A stretch of 64,000 nt of DNA, taken from assembly GCF_026013365.1 (NCBI RefSeq), contig NZ_JAPDOE010000001.1, positions 1,488,001-1,552,000 on the forward strand. The letters run 5' to 3'. Source of the DNA: Paenibacillus sp. LS1. GTDB lineage: Bacteria; Bacillota; Bacilli; Paenibacillales; Paenibacillaceae. The position numbers were made by a program, and so were the translations under genes. The notes below the pieces were generated by a model. The model was not told where the DNA came from. It worked only from the letters and a program-made list of their open reading frames with translations, and did not search any database. Within the stretch, counting starts at the first letter, position 1, and the number at the start of each line of letters is the position of its first letter. Shown in pieces: positions 45,596-54,385 of this stretch.

Positions 45596-45614
45596 CCTGA
45601 TCCCCCTCAGCCTT

Positions 45615-46529
45615 TTATTCAAAGATAGCAAAGATTGTAATAACACTTATCACATACAACATAACCGTAATTAATATGGGCTTGTCCTCAAACAACACAC
45701 GATCTGGTGAGCCGCCCTGATTCTTCATATGGATCAGATACAGGTAACGGAACATGCCGTAAATGACCAATGGAATCGTCCACATCAAATGGATGGACCG
45801 ATCTGATGTGAATGTGAACAGGGAGTAACTGATAATGGTAGCTGTCGTCACAATCGTATTGAATTGATCCAGTAGCGTTATAGAATAGTTATCCAAAACT
45901 TTACGATGTGATCCCGTGTTTCCTTCAAGCAATGTAAGTTCATTTCTCCGTTTGCCAATGGCCAGAAACAACGACAACAACATCGTACAGATCAAAAACC
46001 ACGGTGTGAATGGCACATGGATTAGTACACCGCCTGCAATGGCGCGAAGTACGAAGCCGGCAGCAATGGTCATCATATCCAGGATAACGAGATGTTTCAG
46101 CACAAATGAATACGATACATTCAACAGGAAATAGACGACACACAATACGCCGAATAGCGGGTTCATCACAAAAGCCGTTCCTACGGAAAGGGTCAACAGA
46201 ATGATACCGAACAACAAAGCATGAGTCGGATTCACCTGCCCTGAAGCAATGGGACGAGACTTTTTCACCGGATGCTGCCGATCCCTGTCCCGGTCTACAT
46301 AGTCATTCAAGATATAAACACAGCCTGCAACGAAGCTAAATAGAATAAAACCAAACAACGTCGCAAGAATGGTTTCGGTCCGAATCTCCTCAAAGGAGAA
46401 AAGTAGCGCAGCAAATAACAGCAGATTTTTAGTCCACTGTTTGGGTCTTAACAATCTGATTAATCCTGACACTGTACTGCCTGTTCCTGTAGCCGGTGTG
46501 GACACCGTACTTGTTCGTGATGATAACAA
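45615..46529 (-). CDS. UbiA-family prenyltransferase resembling polyprenyl-phosphate phosphoribosyltransferase
   Basis: A 304-residue membrane enzyme with about eight helices. The first Asp motif is NDYVDRDRDRQHPVKKSRPI and the second region LKHLVILDMMTIAAGFVLR, followed by AIAGGVLIHVPFTPWFL and GKRRNELTLLEG. The KxxRPIASG, RAIAGGV and GKRxxEL strings are those of decaprenyl-phosphate 5-phosphoribosyltransferase (Rv3806c, DPPR synthase), which joins PRPP to polyprenyl phosphate, rather than those of quinone or heme enzymes. Read from a TTG at 46529 with GGGAG nine bases upstream. It heads a five-gene cassette. The match was made by eye. Confidence 0.8.
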   Translation of the reverse strand: MLSSRTSTVSTPATGTGSTVSGLIRLLRPKQWTKNLLLFAALLFSFEEIRTETILATLFGFILFSFVAGCVYILNDYVDRDRDRQHPVKKSRPIASGQVNPTHALLFGIILLTLSVGTAFVMNPLFGVLCVVYFLLNVSYSFVLKHLVILDMMTIAAGFVLRAIAGGVLIHVPFTPWFLICTMLLSLFLAIGKRRNELTLLEGNTGSHRKVLDNYSITLLDQFNTIVTTATIISYSLFTFTSDRSIHLMWTIPLVIYGMFRYLYLIHMKNQGGSPDRVLFEDKPILITVMLYVISVITIFAIFE

Positions 46530-46647
46530 TTGTAATAACTCCCTTCAACAACAACTTCTGTATATAACAATTAACGTAAAGATCTAATCATATGTTGCTT
46601 GTATAATTTTGTAAAGGGAGTAAATGAAAAATATCTAATATGAGCAT

Positions 46648-46674
46648 AAAAAAAGAGACCGTTTCCGGTCTCTT
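46648..46674 (-). terminator. Terminator after dapL
   Basis: AAGAGACC/GGTCTCTT perfect stem with a seven-T run on the minus strand, 35 bases past the stop. It separates dapL from the UbiA cassette. Confidence 0.9.
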
Positions 46675-46709
46675 CGTTAGTACGTGATTTAAGCTATAGG
46701 GTAATGCGA

Positions 46710-47963
46710 TTAAAATTCGAATTGCACGTCGCTCAGACGACGTTTAATCTCAGCGATAACACGTTTTTCTTCCTCTTCACCCTTAGCTTCAAAGGTAACT
46801 GAGAAACGAACAAAGTTACCCGCATCATCCCAAGGTACAGACGAGATCAGTTTCTCACGAATCAGGAATTGGGAGAAATCTTCGCCTGATTCGAAGCGAC
46901 GTCCGCCAACCACACCTTTTGGTGCTTCAACATAGAGGAAGAATGAACCTTTAGGTTTTTCAGCCTGGAAGCCCAGTTCGTTCAGTGCGGCAACGAGCAT
47001 GTCGTGACGACGGGAATATTTCTCTGCAATTTTTTCCGTGATCTCAGGGTGATTCAATCCATAAGCAGCTGCCTTCTGAATCGCGATGAACTGACCGGAG
47101 TCATTGTTGTCCTTCACGTCGCTGAATGCTTTGACTACAAGCGGGTTACCCGCTACAAAACCAATTCTCCAACCCGTCATGTTGTAAGACTTGGACAGAG
47201 AGTGCAGCTCTACGCCGACATCCTTCGCACCAGGTACCGACAGGAAGCTGAACGGTTTTTTGCCATCGTACGTCAATGCTGCGTATGGTGCATCATGGAC
47301 AACGACTACATTGTATTTTTTCGCCCACTCCACCACTTCAGTGAAGAACTCCACTGTCGCACTTGCGCCAGTTGGATTATTCGGATAGTTCAGGTAGAGT
47401 AACTTCGCACGTTTTGCGATGTCTTCCGGAATAGCCGTCAAATCAGGCAAGAAGTTGTTCTCCTTCGTCAACTGAATGTTGAAGACTTCTCCGCCCAGAT
47501 ACTTTGTATGTGTACCCATAACCGGGTAACCTGGAACAGTCATGATGGTCACATCACCTGGATTGATGAAGCATGAAGGCATCATCGCCAAAGCCGGTTT
47601 TGAACCAATGGAGTGCACGATTTCGGTATCTGCATCGATACCTTCTACGTTGAATACGTTTTTCAGGTAGGAAGCAGCAGCAGCCTTGAATTCAGGAATA
47701 CCGTTATCGGCATAACCACGGTTCTCAGGTCTGGAAGCTTCTTCTGCAAGTGCAGCTACAATACCTGCATCAGCCATCTCGTCTGGTTCACCTACACCAA
47801 GGTCGATCAGTTCCACATCGGGAAAATCTTTTTTGGCCGAAGCTTTGGCACGTTTGATTTTCTCGAATTTATAAATGTTCGTGTCTTTACCATAGTTGGA
47901 GCCACCGATACGGTCGGCAAAATTAGTCTGAATGTAAGTTTCTTGATATTTATCGATACTCAT
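46710..47963 (-). CDS. dapL: LL-diaminopimelate aminotransferase
   Basis: A 417-residue PLP enzyme that makes LL-diaminopimelate directly from tetrahydrodipicolinate, by-passing the succinylase or acetylase steps of lysine and peptidoglycan precursor synthesis. ELIDLGVGEPDEMAD opens the substrate site, YLNYPNNPTGA and VVVHDAPYAAL hold PLP, and SLSKSYNMTGWRIGF carries the PLP lysine. The full-length similarity through TNIYKFEKIKRAK is characteristic of DapL. The start at 47963 is chosen because the earlier ATG at 47975 lies on the ribosome site. An inverted repeat lies at 47987-48023 upstream. Confidence 0.9.
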   Translation of the reverse strand: MSIDKYQETYIQTNFADRIGGSNYGKDTNIYKFEKIKRAKASAKKDFPDVELIDLGVGEPDEMADAGIVAALAEEASRPENRGYADNGIPEFKAAAASYLKNVFNVEGIDADTEIVHSIGSKPALAMMPSCFINPGDVTIMTVPGYPVMGTHTKYLGGEVFNIQLTKENNFLPDLTAIPEDIAKRAKLLYLNYPNNPTGASATVEFFTEVVEWAKKYNVVVVHDAPYAALTYDGKKPFSFLSVPGAKDVGVELHSLSKSYNMTGWRIGFVAGNPLVVKAFSDVKDNNDSGQFIAIQKAAAYGLNHPEITEKIAEKYSRRHDMLVAALNELGFQAEKPKGSFFLYVEAPKGVVGGRRFESGEDFSQFLIREKLISSVPWDDAGNFVRFSVTFEAKGEEEEKRVIAEIKRRLSDVQFEF

Positions 47964-47986
47964 AACGTTGTTCATCTCCTCATTTG

Positions 47987-48023
47987 ACGCAAATTTCTAC
48001 ACTTTAATATGAAGCATTTGCGT
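47987..48023. other. Inverted repeat upstream of dapL
   Basis: ACGCAAAT and ATTTGCGT form a perfect eight-base stem over a 21-base loop, about 10 bases upstream of the dapL ribosome site. It could be an operator or a leader hairpin. Confidence 0.4.
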
Positions 48024-48073
48024 GATCAAAGCCATGGACAAAGTATCCGAACATTTGTACTTTCTTGGAGCTG

Positions 48074-49036
48074 TTAACGACTGCGTAGCGAAGCAAGCAC
48101 GTCTTCCATATCCTGCGGAATCGGAGCTGAAAATTCAAGGTATTCTCCCGTTGTTGGATGCACAAATCCAAGAATGGCCGCATGAAGAGCCTGTCCTTGC
48201 ATTTTGATGCCTTTATTCCGTCCATAAGTTGGATCTCCTACAAGCGGGTGACCGATAAATTTCATGTGAACCCGGATCTGGTGGGTACGTCCTGTCTCCA
48301 GTTTCAATTCCAGCAAGGTATAGTCATTGATGCGCTCTGAAACGGTAAAATGCGTAACGGCATGTTTACTGTTGCGTTCCGTGACTGTATACATTTTGCG
48401 GTCATTGGTATCGCGTCCAATCGGTGCATCAACGGTCCCTTGATCATGGTTAAGATGACCATGAACGAGCGCGATATACCGTCTGTTCACCGTATGGTCC
48501 TTCAACTGAGCAGCCAATGAGGCATGCGCACGATCGTTCTTGGCAGCCATAATTAGGCCCGAAGTATCCTTATCGATGCGATGCACAATACCTGGGCGCA
48601 ACTCTCCATTGATACCCGAAAGGTCTTTGCAGTGGTACATGAGCGCATTGACGAGTGTGCCAGACGTATGTCCTGGTGCAGGATGCACGACAAGGCCACG
48701 CTGTTTATTGATTACGATCAAATCGCTATCTTCATATACCACTTCCAGCGGAATATCTTCGGCAATGATCTCGACGGCAGCCGGTTCAGGAATCTGTAGT
48801 TCAATCAGGTCATTTTCGGATAACTTGGCATTGGCTTTGACGACAGCACCATTTACCGTAACCATCCCGTCTCCGATCCACAATTGAACTTGGGAGCGAG
48901 ACACGTTATCCACAGCTTCCGTGATATATTTGTCAATTCGTTCTTTCTTATGTTCAGCGGCAACGGTCCATTCCATACGCTCATTGCCATTCATTAGTTC
49001 TTCGTCGTTGATCTGTTCCTCATTCGGATTACTCAT
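48074..49036 (-). CDS. rluD: RluD-type 23S rRNA pseudouridine synthase (YlyB-like)
   Basis: A 320-residue enzyme: an S4 RNA-binding domain (about 30-95: ERIDKYITEAVDNVSRSQVQ) and the RluA/RluD catalytic domain with HRIDKDTSGLIMAAK (catalytic Asp in the HRLDxxTSG-type motif). LETGRTHQIRVHMKFIGHP completes it. In Bacillus ylyB the position after lspA is conserved. The start at 49036 overlaps the lspA stop by eight bases, with GAAGGG ten bases upstream. In B. subtilis pyrR follows at once; here other genes intervene. Confidence 0.93.
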   Translation of the reverse strand: MSNPNEEQINDEELMNGNERMEWTVAAEHKKERIDKYITEAVDNVSRSQVQLWIGDGMVTVNGAVVKANAKLSENDLIELQIPEPAAVEIIAEDIPLEVVYEDSDLIVINKQRGLVVHPAPGHTSGTLVNALMYHCKDLSGINGELRPGIVHRIDKDTSGLIMAAKNDRAHASLAAQLKDHTVNRRYIALVHGHLNHDQGTVDAPIGRDTNDRKMYTVTERNSKHAVTHFTVSERINDYTLLELKLETGRTHQIRVHMKFIGHPLVGDPTYGRNKGIKMQGQALHAAILGFVHPTTGEYLEFSAPIPQDMEDVLASLRSR

Positions 49037-49523
49037 GATGTTCATTCCCTTCAATCTTCGCGGCTGCTTTTTCACGCCGTCCTTCAAGCAACGTCTCCAC
49101 AATGATCAACGCTACACCGATGCAGATTGCCGAGTCGGCGATGTTGAAAATGGGGAACGTGTAACTTCCGAAATTAAGCTGTACAAAATCCACAACTTCT
49201 CCGGTCAATGCCCGGTCAAGGAAGTTGCCAATTGCTCCACCGAGCACCAAGCTAAGCGCCACAGGCAGCAATTTGTGCGGGGTATCTTTTACCTTTTGCA
49301 AATACCAAATCAAGGCAACGACCACAATCACCGTAACCACAATAAAGAACCAACGCTGGTCTTGCAGAATGCCAAAAGCTGCACCTGAGTTACGATGTGA
49401 TGTGATGACAAAGAAATTGCCGATAACCGGAATTTCTTCTCTGAGTTCCATCCGGGTTGCAATCAGGAACTTGGTTCCCTGATCCAATAGAAATACGATA
49501 AAAGCGAGGATATAATACACCAC
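49029..49523 (-). CDS. lspA: Lipoprotein signal peptidase (signal peptidase II)
   Basis: A 164-residue enzyme with four membrane helices. The catalytic Asp pair is in GGAIGNFLDRALTGEVVDF and FNIADSAICIGVAL; the HRNSGAAFGIL loop is also conserved. It cleaves the signal peptide of prolipoproteins after lipid attachment. Read from GTG at 49523. The C-terminal tail EGRREKAAAKIEGNEHHE is cytoplasmic and overlaps the start of rluD. Confidence 0.96.
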   Translation of the reverse strand: MVYYILAFIVFLLDQGTKFLIATRMELREEIPVIGNFFVITSHRNSGAAFGILQDQRWFFIVVTVIVVVALIWYLQKVKDTPHKLLPVALSLVLGGAIGNFLDRALTGEVVDFVQLNFGSYTFPIFNIADSAICIGVALIIVETLLEGRREKAAAKIEGNEHHE

Positions 49524-49743
49524 GTTTGTTTGTCACTCCGTTCTTGTCTTTTCCAAACGATACCAGGCTTACGCCAGACTTGTTTATTGTAGCACAGCTG
49601 TTTGGAAATCGTCCACGACGCGCTACATCGCAATCCTCATGGCAAAAACGATAACATTTCCCTTCTGTAATCTAGCCCTTAATGGCACATCCTACAATAG
49701 AGTTAAAATCCGGATTCCAGACGAAAGCAGAAAGGGGAAAAAC

Positions 49744-50481
49744 ATGTCACATTTTACTGCTAAACAACTGCAATTTTTACGTTCCCAACTGATAAGCGAT
49801 AAGCGCGATATTGAACATAGACTGTCGGAGAACGAACATTATGGCCTTGGAGACTCCCTCAAGCTACAGACAGGTGAATTATCACCGATTGATAACCATC
49901 CTGGTGACATCGCCACCGAGGTGTATGAACGTGAGAAGGATATTTCCCTGCTGGAACACGATGAATTCCAGTTGGAACGTATCGATTCTGCACTGCACTC
50001 CATCGAAGAAGGGCATTATGGTACATGTGCAGTCTGCCAGCAACCCATCCCTTATGAACGCATGGAAGCTGTTCCCTACACGAAATATTGCAAAAAACAC
50101 CAGCCAGAAACCGTCGTCTCTGAAAATCGCCCTGTAGAGGAAGAATTCCTTGCCCCGGCATTTGGCCGAACGAGTCTGGATGAACGGGATGACCAAAATG
50201 GCTTCGATGGTGAGGACACCTGGCAGATCGTTGAGAGCTGGGGTACATCGAACTCACCAGCGATGGCTGAAGGACGTGATATTGACAGCTATGACGTTAT
50301 GGCCATTGAAGCCACAGATGAAGTGGAAGGTTGCGTTGAAGCGTACGAAAGCTTTGTAGCAACGGATATCTACGGTCATGACGTCTCCATCGTGCGTAAT
50401 CGACAATATCGCCAGTACCTGGAAAACCGTGAAGGCGATGGTCTGTTAGAACCGGATATGGAGACGGATGACACGTATTAA
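49744..50481 (+). CDS. DksA/TraR-type zinc-finger protein (YteA/YlyA family)
   Basis: A 245-residue soluble protein. The N-terminal coiled coil (FLRSQLISDKRDIEHRL) leads to DNHPGDIATEVYEREKDISL, then a zinc finger: CAVCQQPI, YCKKH, with Cys-x2-Cys and Cys-x3-His spacing. The C-terminal part is acidic (EDTWQIVESWG). This is the YteA/YlyA layout of Bacillus, where YlyA binds RNA polymerase. Its position between ileS and lspA is that of ylyA, but here the gene is on the plus strand, opposite to its neighbours. GAAAGGGG precedes the ATG at 49744. Confidence 0.88.
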   Translation: MSHFTAKQLQFLRSQLISDKRDIEHRLSENEHYGLGDSLKLQTGELSPIDNHPGDIATEVYEREKDISLLEHDEFQLERIDSALHSIEEGHYGTCAVCQQPIPYERMEAVPYTKYCKKHQPETVVSENRPVEEEFLAPAFGRTSLDERDDQNGFDGEDTWQIVESWGTSNSPAMAEGRDIDSYDVMAIEATDEVEGCVEAYESFVATDIYGHDVSIVRNRQYRQYLENREGDGLLEPDMETDDTY

Positions 50482-50519
50482 TTGCATTTTGATATCATTT
50501 GCTTTTTCCGCTTAATCGC

Positions 50520-50876
50520 TTAGTAGGTGTTCATATCTAGCTGACGCTGCACAATGCGCACAATATCAGCGATGTAGTCTCCAACAATAGGAAGATTGAG
50601 CGCCCCAAGCAGCTGTAAAACATAAATGATCGTTGCTGCGAAAAAGGTAAACCCAATTGCGATCCCCACACCTCTTGCGGCTCCAGACAACAGGTTCAAT
50701 CCAATCAGTTTCCATGGCCTGTTCAGCAATTCCGTGTATTGCGCAATCCGGGAACGTTCCAGTTCATTAGCCAGACGATTAGTCAGGGTATGTAACTCTT
50801 CGATTTTGTCATGTGAATTCAGATCATCTGATGTTGATGGTGAAGTGGATGCGGATTGCTTGTCTTGTTTGCTCAT
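50520..50876 (-). CDS. DUF5665 family small membrane protein
   Basis: A 118-residue protein. Residues 1-35 are Ser/Asp/Gln rich and disordered; a short helix (IEELHTLTNRLANELERSR) leads to LLNRPWKLIGLNLLSGAARG and one strong membrane segment (GVGIAIGFTFFAATIIYVLQLL). The end NLPIVGDYIADIVRIVQRQL is typical of DUF5665. The function is unknown. It lies between ileS and the YteA-like gene, convergent with the latter. A longer TTG reading from 50900 is possible but has no ribosome site. Confidence 0.8.
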   Translation of the reverse strand: MSKQDKQSASTSPSTSDDLNSHDKIEELHTLTNRLANELERSRIAQYTELLNRPWKLIGLNLLSGAARGVGIAIGFTFFAATIIYVLQLLGALNLPIVGDYIADIVRIVQRQLDMNTY

Positions 50877-50943
50877 GTTTTGGTCAGTTCCTTTAATCAA
50901 TATAGATTGACTGCACTATAAAATCATTGCCCTTTTGCCTGAA

Positions 50944-50993
50944 AAACAAACGAGCCCAGATACAGGGAATATGTCCCTGCCTCTGCGGCTCGT
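50944..50993 (-). terminator. Terminator after ileS
   Basis: AACGAGCC/GGCTCGTT outer stem with an inner GGGA/TCCC stem; TTTGTTTTTC follows on the minus strand. It lies 60 bases after the ileS stop. Confidence 0.85.
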
Positions 50994-51051
50994 TAGTTTA
51001 TACTCTATATTTCTCTATATTCTGTAAATATCGAATGTTACATACTTCGAA

Positions 51052-54000
51052 TTACGCTTCGATGTAAATACCGATCGATTTGCCTCCGGCTTCAACACGT
51101 TCCATGGACTCATTCGAGCCAAATGTAACTTCGGTTACGAGAACATTTTCACGCAACACATCATCAAACGCCTGAATAGCTTCCTGAAGGGATGCATCTA
51201 CATCCAGCGTCAAACGTACTCTTTTCTCAATCGGCAAGTCCAGTCGTTTCCGGGTATCCTGCACAGCACGAACCACTTCACGGACCCAGCCTTCCTGTTC
51301 CAATGCTGGCGTGATTTCGGTATTGAGCGCAACCGTCAGACCGTAACCTGATGCTGAAGCAAAACCTGACTTGGCCTGTTTATCAACCAATAATTCTTCA
51401 CTCGTCACTTGCAGCTCTTCGCCTTCAGGAGAAACGATGTTCAGCACACCCTCCGAAACCACTTTACGCGTCTCATCGGCCGACATTCCCTTGAAGAAGT
51501 TTTGCAGGAATCCTACGTTTTTGCCGTACTTCTTACCTGCAACTTTCAGGTTCAGCTTCAATGTAAAGTCAACGAATTCCGCATCATTATGCTCCGTACG
51601 GATCCCTTTTACATTGATCTCTTCTTTGATGATCTCTTCATAACTTGCCAGGTCAAAGCCTTTATCCAGGGAAACAATCAATTCGGACAGTGGCTGACGT
51701 GTCTTGATGCCTGTTTCGTTACGAACGTTACGGGCAAGTTCAACCACGCGGCGAGCCGTCTCCATATCCTGTTCCAGTCCTGCATCAATCAGCGCTTCAT
51801 TCGCTACCGGATAGTCTTCCATGTGCACACTCTCACCTGTTGCAAGGTTGAGATAGATATCTTCTGCCAGCATCGGTGTGAACGGAGCAACCAACTTCGC
51901 AGTAGTCACCAGTACCTCAGTCAATGTACGGTAAGCGTCCAGTTTATCCTCTGTCAGGCCACTTCCCCAGAACCGGTCACGGGAACGACGGATATACCAG
52001 TTACTCAACTCATCGACAAAGGCTTCAATCGCTTTGGAAGAGTTCAGATAGTCGTTAACCAACAGCGCTTTTTCCACAACCAGAATCAGACTGTTCAGTC
52101 TCGACAGAATCCAGCGATCCAGCTTGTGTGCGGACAGTTGGAACGGGTGCTCCTGTGGATCAAATCCATCAATGGTGGCGTAAAGTGTCAGGAATGCATG
52201 GGTGTTGACCAGCGTATCCACCATTTTGGATTTGGCTTCGCCTACGATACCTTTGGAGAAACGTTTGCTGTTCCACGGTGCACTGTCAGACAACAAAGCC
52301 CAGCGGAATGCATCAGTACCGTATTCTTCAATTACTTCCCAAGGATCGATAACGTTACCTTTGGATTTGGACATTTTCTGTCCGTTTTCGTCGAGAACGT
52401 GACCTGTAGCCATAACCGCTTTGTAAGGCGCTTTGCCTGTCAAAAGGGTGGAAACCGCCAGCAAGCTGTAGAACCAGCCACGTGTCTGGTCAATCCCCTC
52501 ACAGATCATATCTGCAGGATATTGCTGTTCAAATACTTCTTTATTTTCAAACGGATAGTGTTGCTGGGCAAACGGCATGGAGCCGCTGTCGAACCAGACA
52601 TCGATTACTTCCGGTGTACGTTTCATTTCATATTTGCCACAAGAGCTGATGACTTTAACGTCATCCACATATGGTTTATGCAATTCAAGATTCTCAGGCA
52701 CGTCGCCTACCGCACGAGCACGCAATTCAGCAATGCTGTGTGGAGCAAATTGTTCGCCAGTCTCCTCACACACCCAAATGTTCAGCGGTGTTCCCCAATA
52801 ACGATCACGGCTGATGTTCCAATCCACCAGATCCTCAAGGAATTTCCCGAATCGACCTTCACGAACATGACCCGGGTACCAATCCACTTCACTATTGTTG
52901 GCAATCAATTGGTCCTTGATGGCTGTCGTTTGGATAAACCAGCTGTCCATTGCATAGTACAGAAGCGGTGTATCACAACGCCAGCAGAATGGATAGCTGT
53001 GCTCATATTTTTCTTTGCTGAACAACCGTCCATGCTCGGACAGATATCTCACGATATCAATGTCACAATCCTTCACGAAACGTCCGGCAAAGTCAGTAAC
53101 CTCAGCGACAAATTTACCTTCCAGGTCCACCATGTTCACAAAGCTGATACCATTCTCACGGCATACACGGTAGTCATCTTCACCATGGGCAGGAGCCATG
53201 TGTACGATACCCGTACCACTTGCATCCGTTACAAAGCCTGCGCCCAGGATGATGTTCGCTTTCTCAGCCTGTACGTAGTTGAACGGAGGATCATACGTTT
53301 TGCCAACCAGATCGGCACCTTTCAGTGCACCGATGATCTCATACTCACCCTTGGTATCTTTCATCACTTTCTCAACCAGATTGGTTGCCATGATGTACAC
53401 TTCATCACCTTGACGAACACGGGAGTAGTCCATATCCGGATTCACGGCAAGTGCAACGTGTGAAGGCAGTGTCCAAGGTGTTGTCGTCCAAGCCAGTACA
53501 AATTCTCCGCTGTCATTCAGTTTGAATTTCGCTGTAGCACTCAGGTCTTTGACGTCTTTGTACCCTTGTGCAACTTCATGGGAACTCAGTGTTGTCTGGC
53601 AAGATGGACAATACGGGCTCACACGGTGACCACGATACAGCAATCCTTTCTCGTGGATCGTCGCCAGGATGTTCCATACACTCTCGATGTAGTTGTTATC
53701 AAGGGTGATGTATGGGTTATCCATATCCGTCCAATATCCGATGCCTTCTGTCAGGTCACGCCATTGTTGCTCGTACTCGAATACGCTCGCTTTACATTCG
53801 TTAATGAATTTCTCCACGCCGTAATCTTCGATTTCCCACTTGTGGGAGATGCCGAGCTTCTTCTGCACACCCAGTTCTACAGGCAGACCATGTGTATCCC
53901 AGCCCGCTTTACGAACGACGCGGTAACCCTTCATCGTGTTATACCGTCCAACGAAATCCTTGATTACGCGTCCAAGTACGTGACCGATATGCGGTTTTCC

Positions 54001-54150
54001 GTTCGCTGTAGGCGGCCCTTCATAAAATACGAAGTTTGGCTTGCCCTCCCGGTTTTCGATGGATCTTTTGAATGTATTCTCCGTTTTCCATTTATCCAAC
54101 ACGCGTAATTCTCTGGCGCGTGCTTTCTCTTTGACGTCAACTCGTTGCAT
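51052..54150 (-). CDS. ileS: Isoleucyl-tRNA synthetase, type 2-like (long form)
   Basis: A 1032-residue class I synthetase that charges tRNA-Ile. The HIGH motif is GPPTANGKPHIGHVLG (about residues 45-60), the editing domain begins near SPYCPSCQTTLSSHEVAQGY, and KMSKS is GQKMSKSKGNVIDPW (about 590). Length (about 1030) and the string WDTHGLPVELGVQKKL point to the IleS2 clade, as in many Bacillaceae and eukaryotes, which is often less sensitive to mupirocin. B. subtilis IleS1 is about 920. The ATG at 54150 is chosen because AAAGGAAAG lies nine bases upstream. An Ile T-box and a repeat array lie in the leader. Confidence 0.95.
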   Translation of the reverse strand: MQRVDVKEKARARELRVLDKWKTENTFKRSIENREGKPNFVFYEGPPTANGKPHIGHVLGRVIKDFVGRYNTMKGYRVVRKAGWDTHGLPVELGVQKKLGISHKWEIEDYGVEKFINECKASVFEYEQQWRDLTEGIGYWTDMDNPYITLDNNYIESVWNILATIHEKGLLYRGHRVSPYCPSCQTTLSSHEVAQGYKDVKDLSATAKFKLNDSGEFVLAWTTTPWTLPSHVALAVNPDMDYSRVRQGDEVYIMATNLVEKVMKDTKGEYEIIGALKGADLVGKTYDPPFNYVQAEKANIILGAGFVTDASGTGIVHMAPAHGEDDYRVCRENGISFVNMVDLEGKFVAEVTDFAGRFVKDCDIDIVRYLSEHGRLFSKEKYEHSYPFCWRCDTPLLYYAMDSWFIQTTAIKDQLIANNSEVDWYPGHVREGRFGKFLEDLVDWNISRDRYWGTPLNIWVCEETGEQFAPHSIAELRARAVGDVPENLELHKPYVDDVKVISSCGKYEMKRTPEVIDVWFDSGSMPFAQQHYPFENKEVFEQQYPADMICEGIDQTRGWFYSLLAVSTLLTGKAPYKAVMATGHVLDENGQKMSKSKGNVIDPWEVIEEYGTDAFRWALLSDSAPWNSKRFSKGIVGEAKSKMVDTLVNTHAFLTLYATIDGFDPQEHPFQLSAHKLDRWILSRLNSLILVVEKALLVNDYLNSSKAIEAFVDELSNWYIRRSRDRFWGSGLTEDKLDAYRTLTEVLVTTAKLVAPFTPMLAEDIYLNLATGESVHMEDYPVANEALIDAGLEQDMETARRVVELARNVRNETGIKTRQPLSELIVSLDKGFDLASYEEIIKEEINVKGIRTEHNDAEFVDFTLKLNLKVAGKKYGKNVGFLQNFFKGMSADETRKVVSEGVLNIVSPEGEELQVTSEELLVDKQAKSGFASASGYGLTVALNTEITPALEQEGWVREVVRAVQDTRKRLDLPIEKRVRLTLDVDASLQEAIQAFDDVLRENVLVTEVTFGSNESMERVEAGGKSIGIYIEA

Positions 54151-54202
54151 GATGATCAACTTTCCTTTCTTTGGTTAGATTGTGGACCGTCCACAAAAAG
54201 CG

Positions 54203-54240
54203 TTTCAATCCCCCTAAATCCCCCTTGCCAAGGGGGACCC
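54203..54240. repeat. C-rich/G-rich hairpin repeat in ileS leader
   Basis: AATCCCCCTAAATC is followed by CCCCCTT-GCC-AAGGGGG, a perfect seven-base stem, then ACCCC. A perfect dyad TGTGGAC-C-GTCCACA lies just beside it (54181-54195). This resembles C-rich dispersed intergenic repeats seen in many genomes. It stands between the repeat array and the ileS start. Confidence 0.6.
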
Positions 54241-54385
54241 CATAGGCGCTCCGCCCTCTGGACACCCGGGATGGGTTGTCGGTGGGGGATCGGTTGCGCT
54301 TATGGGCGAGGGCTGGATGTGCGTAGTGGCGGCCATTTTGCGGCTGTTCCCTGCGTGAACGCCGCCTGGCCTTACCGCGAGGCGG

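Noticed and set aside
51409..53463. 684-codon open frame on the plus strand inside ileS
   Set aside because: It is antisense to a highly conserved synthetase, has no ribosome site, and its translation is rich in Cys, His and Phe without domains. It is a long shadow frame caused by codon bias.
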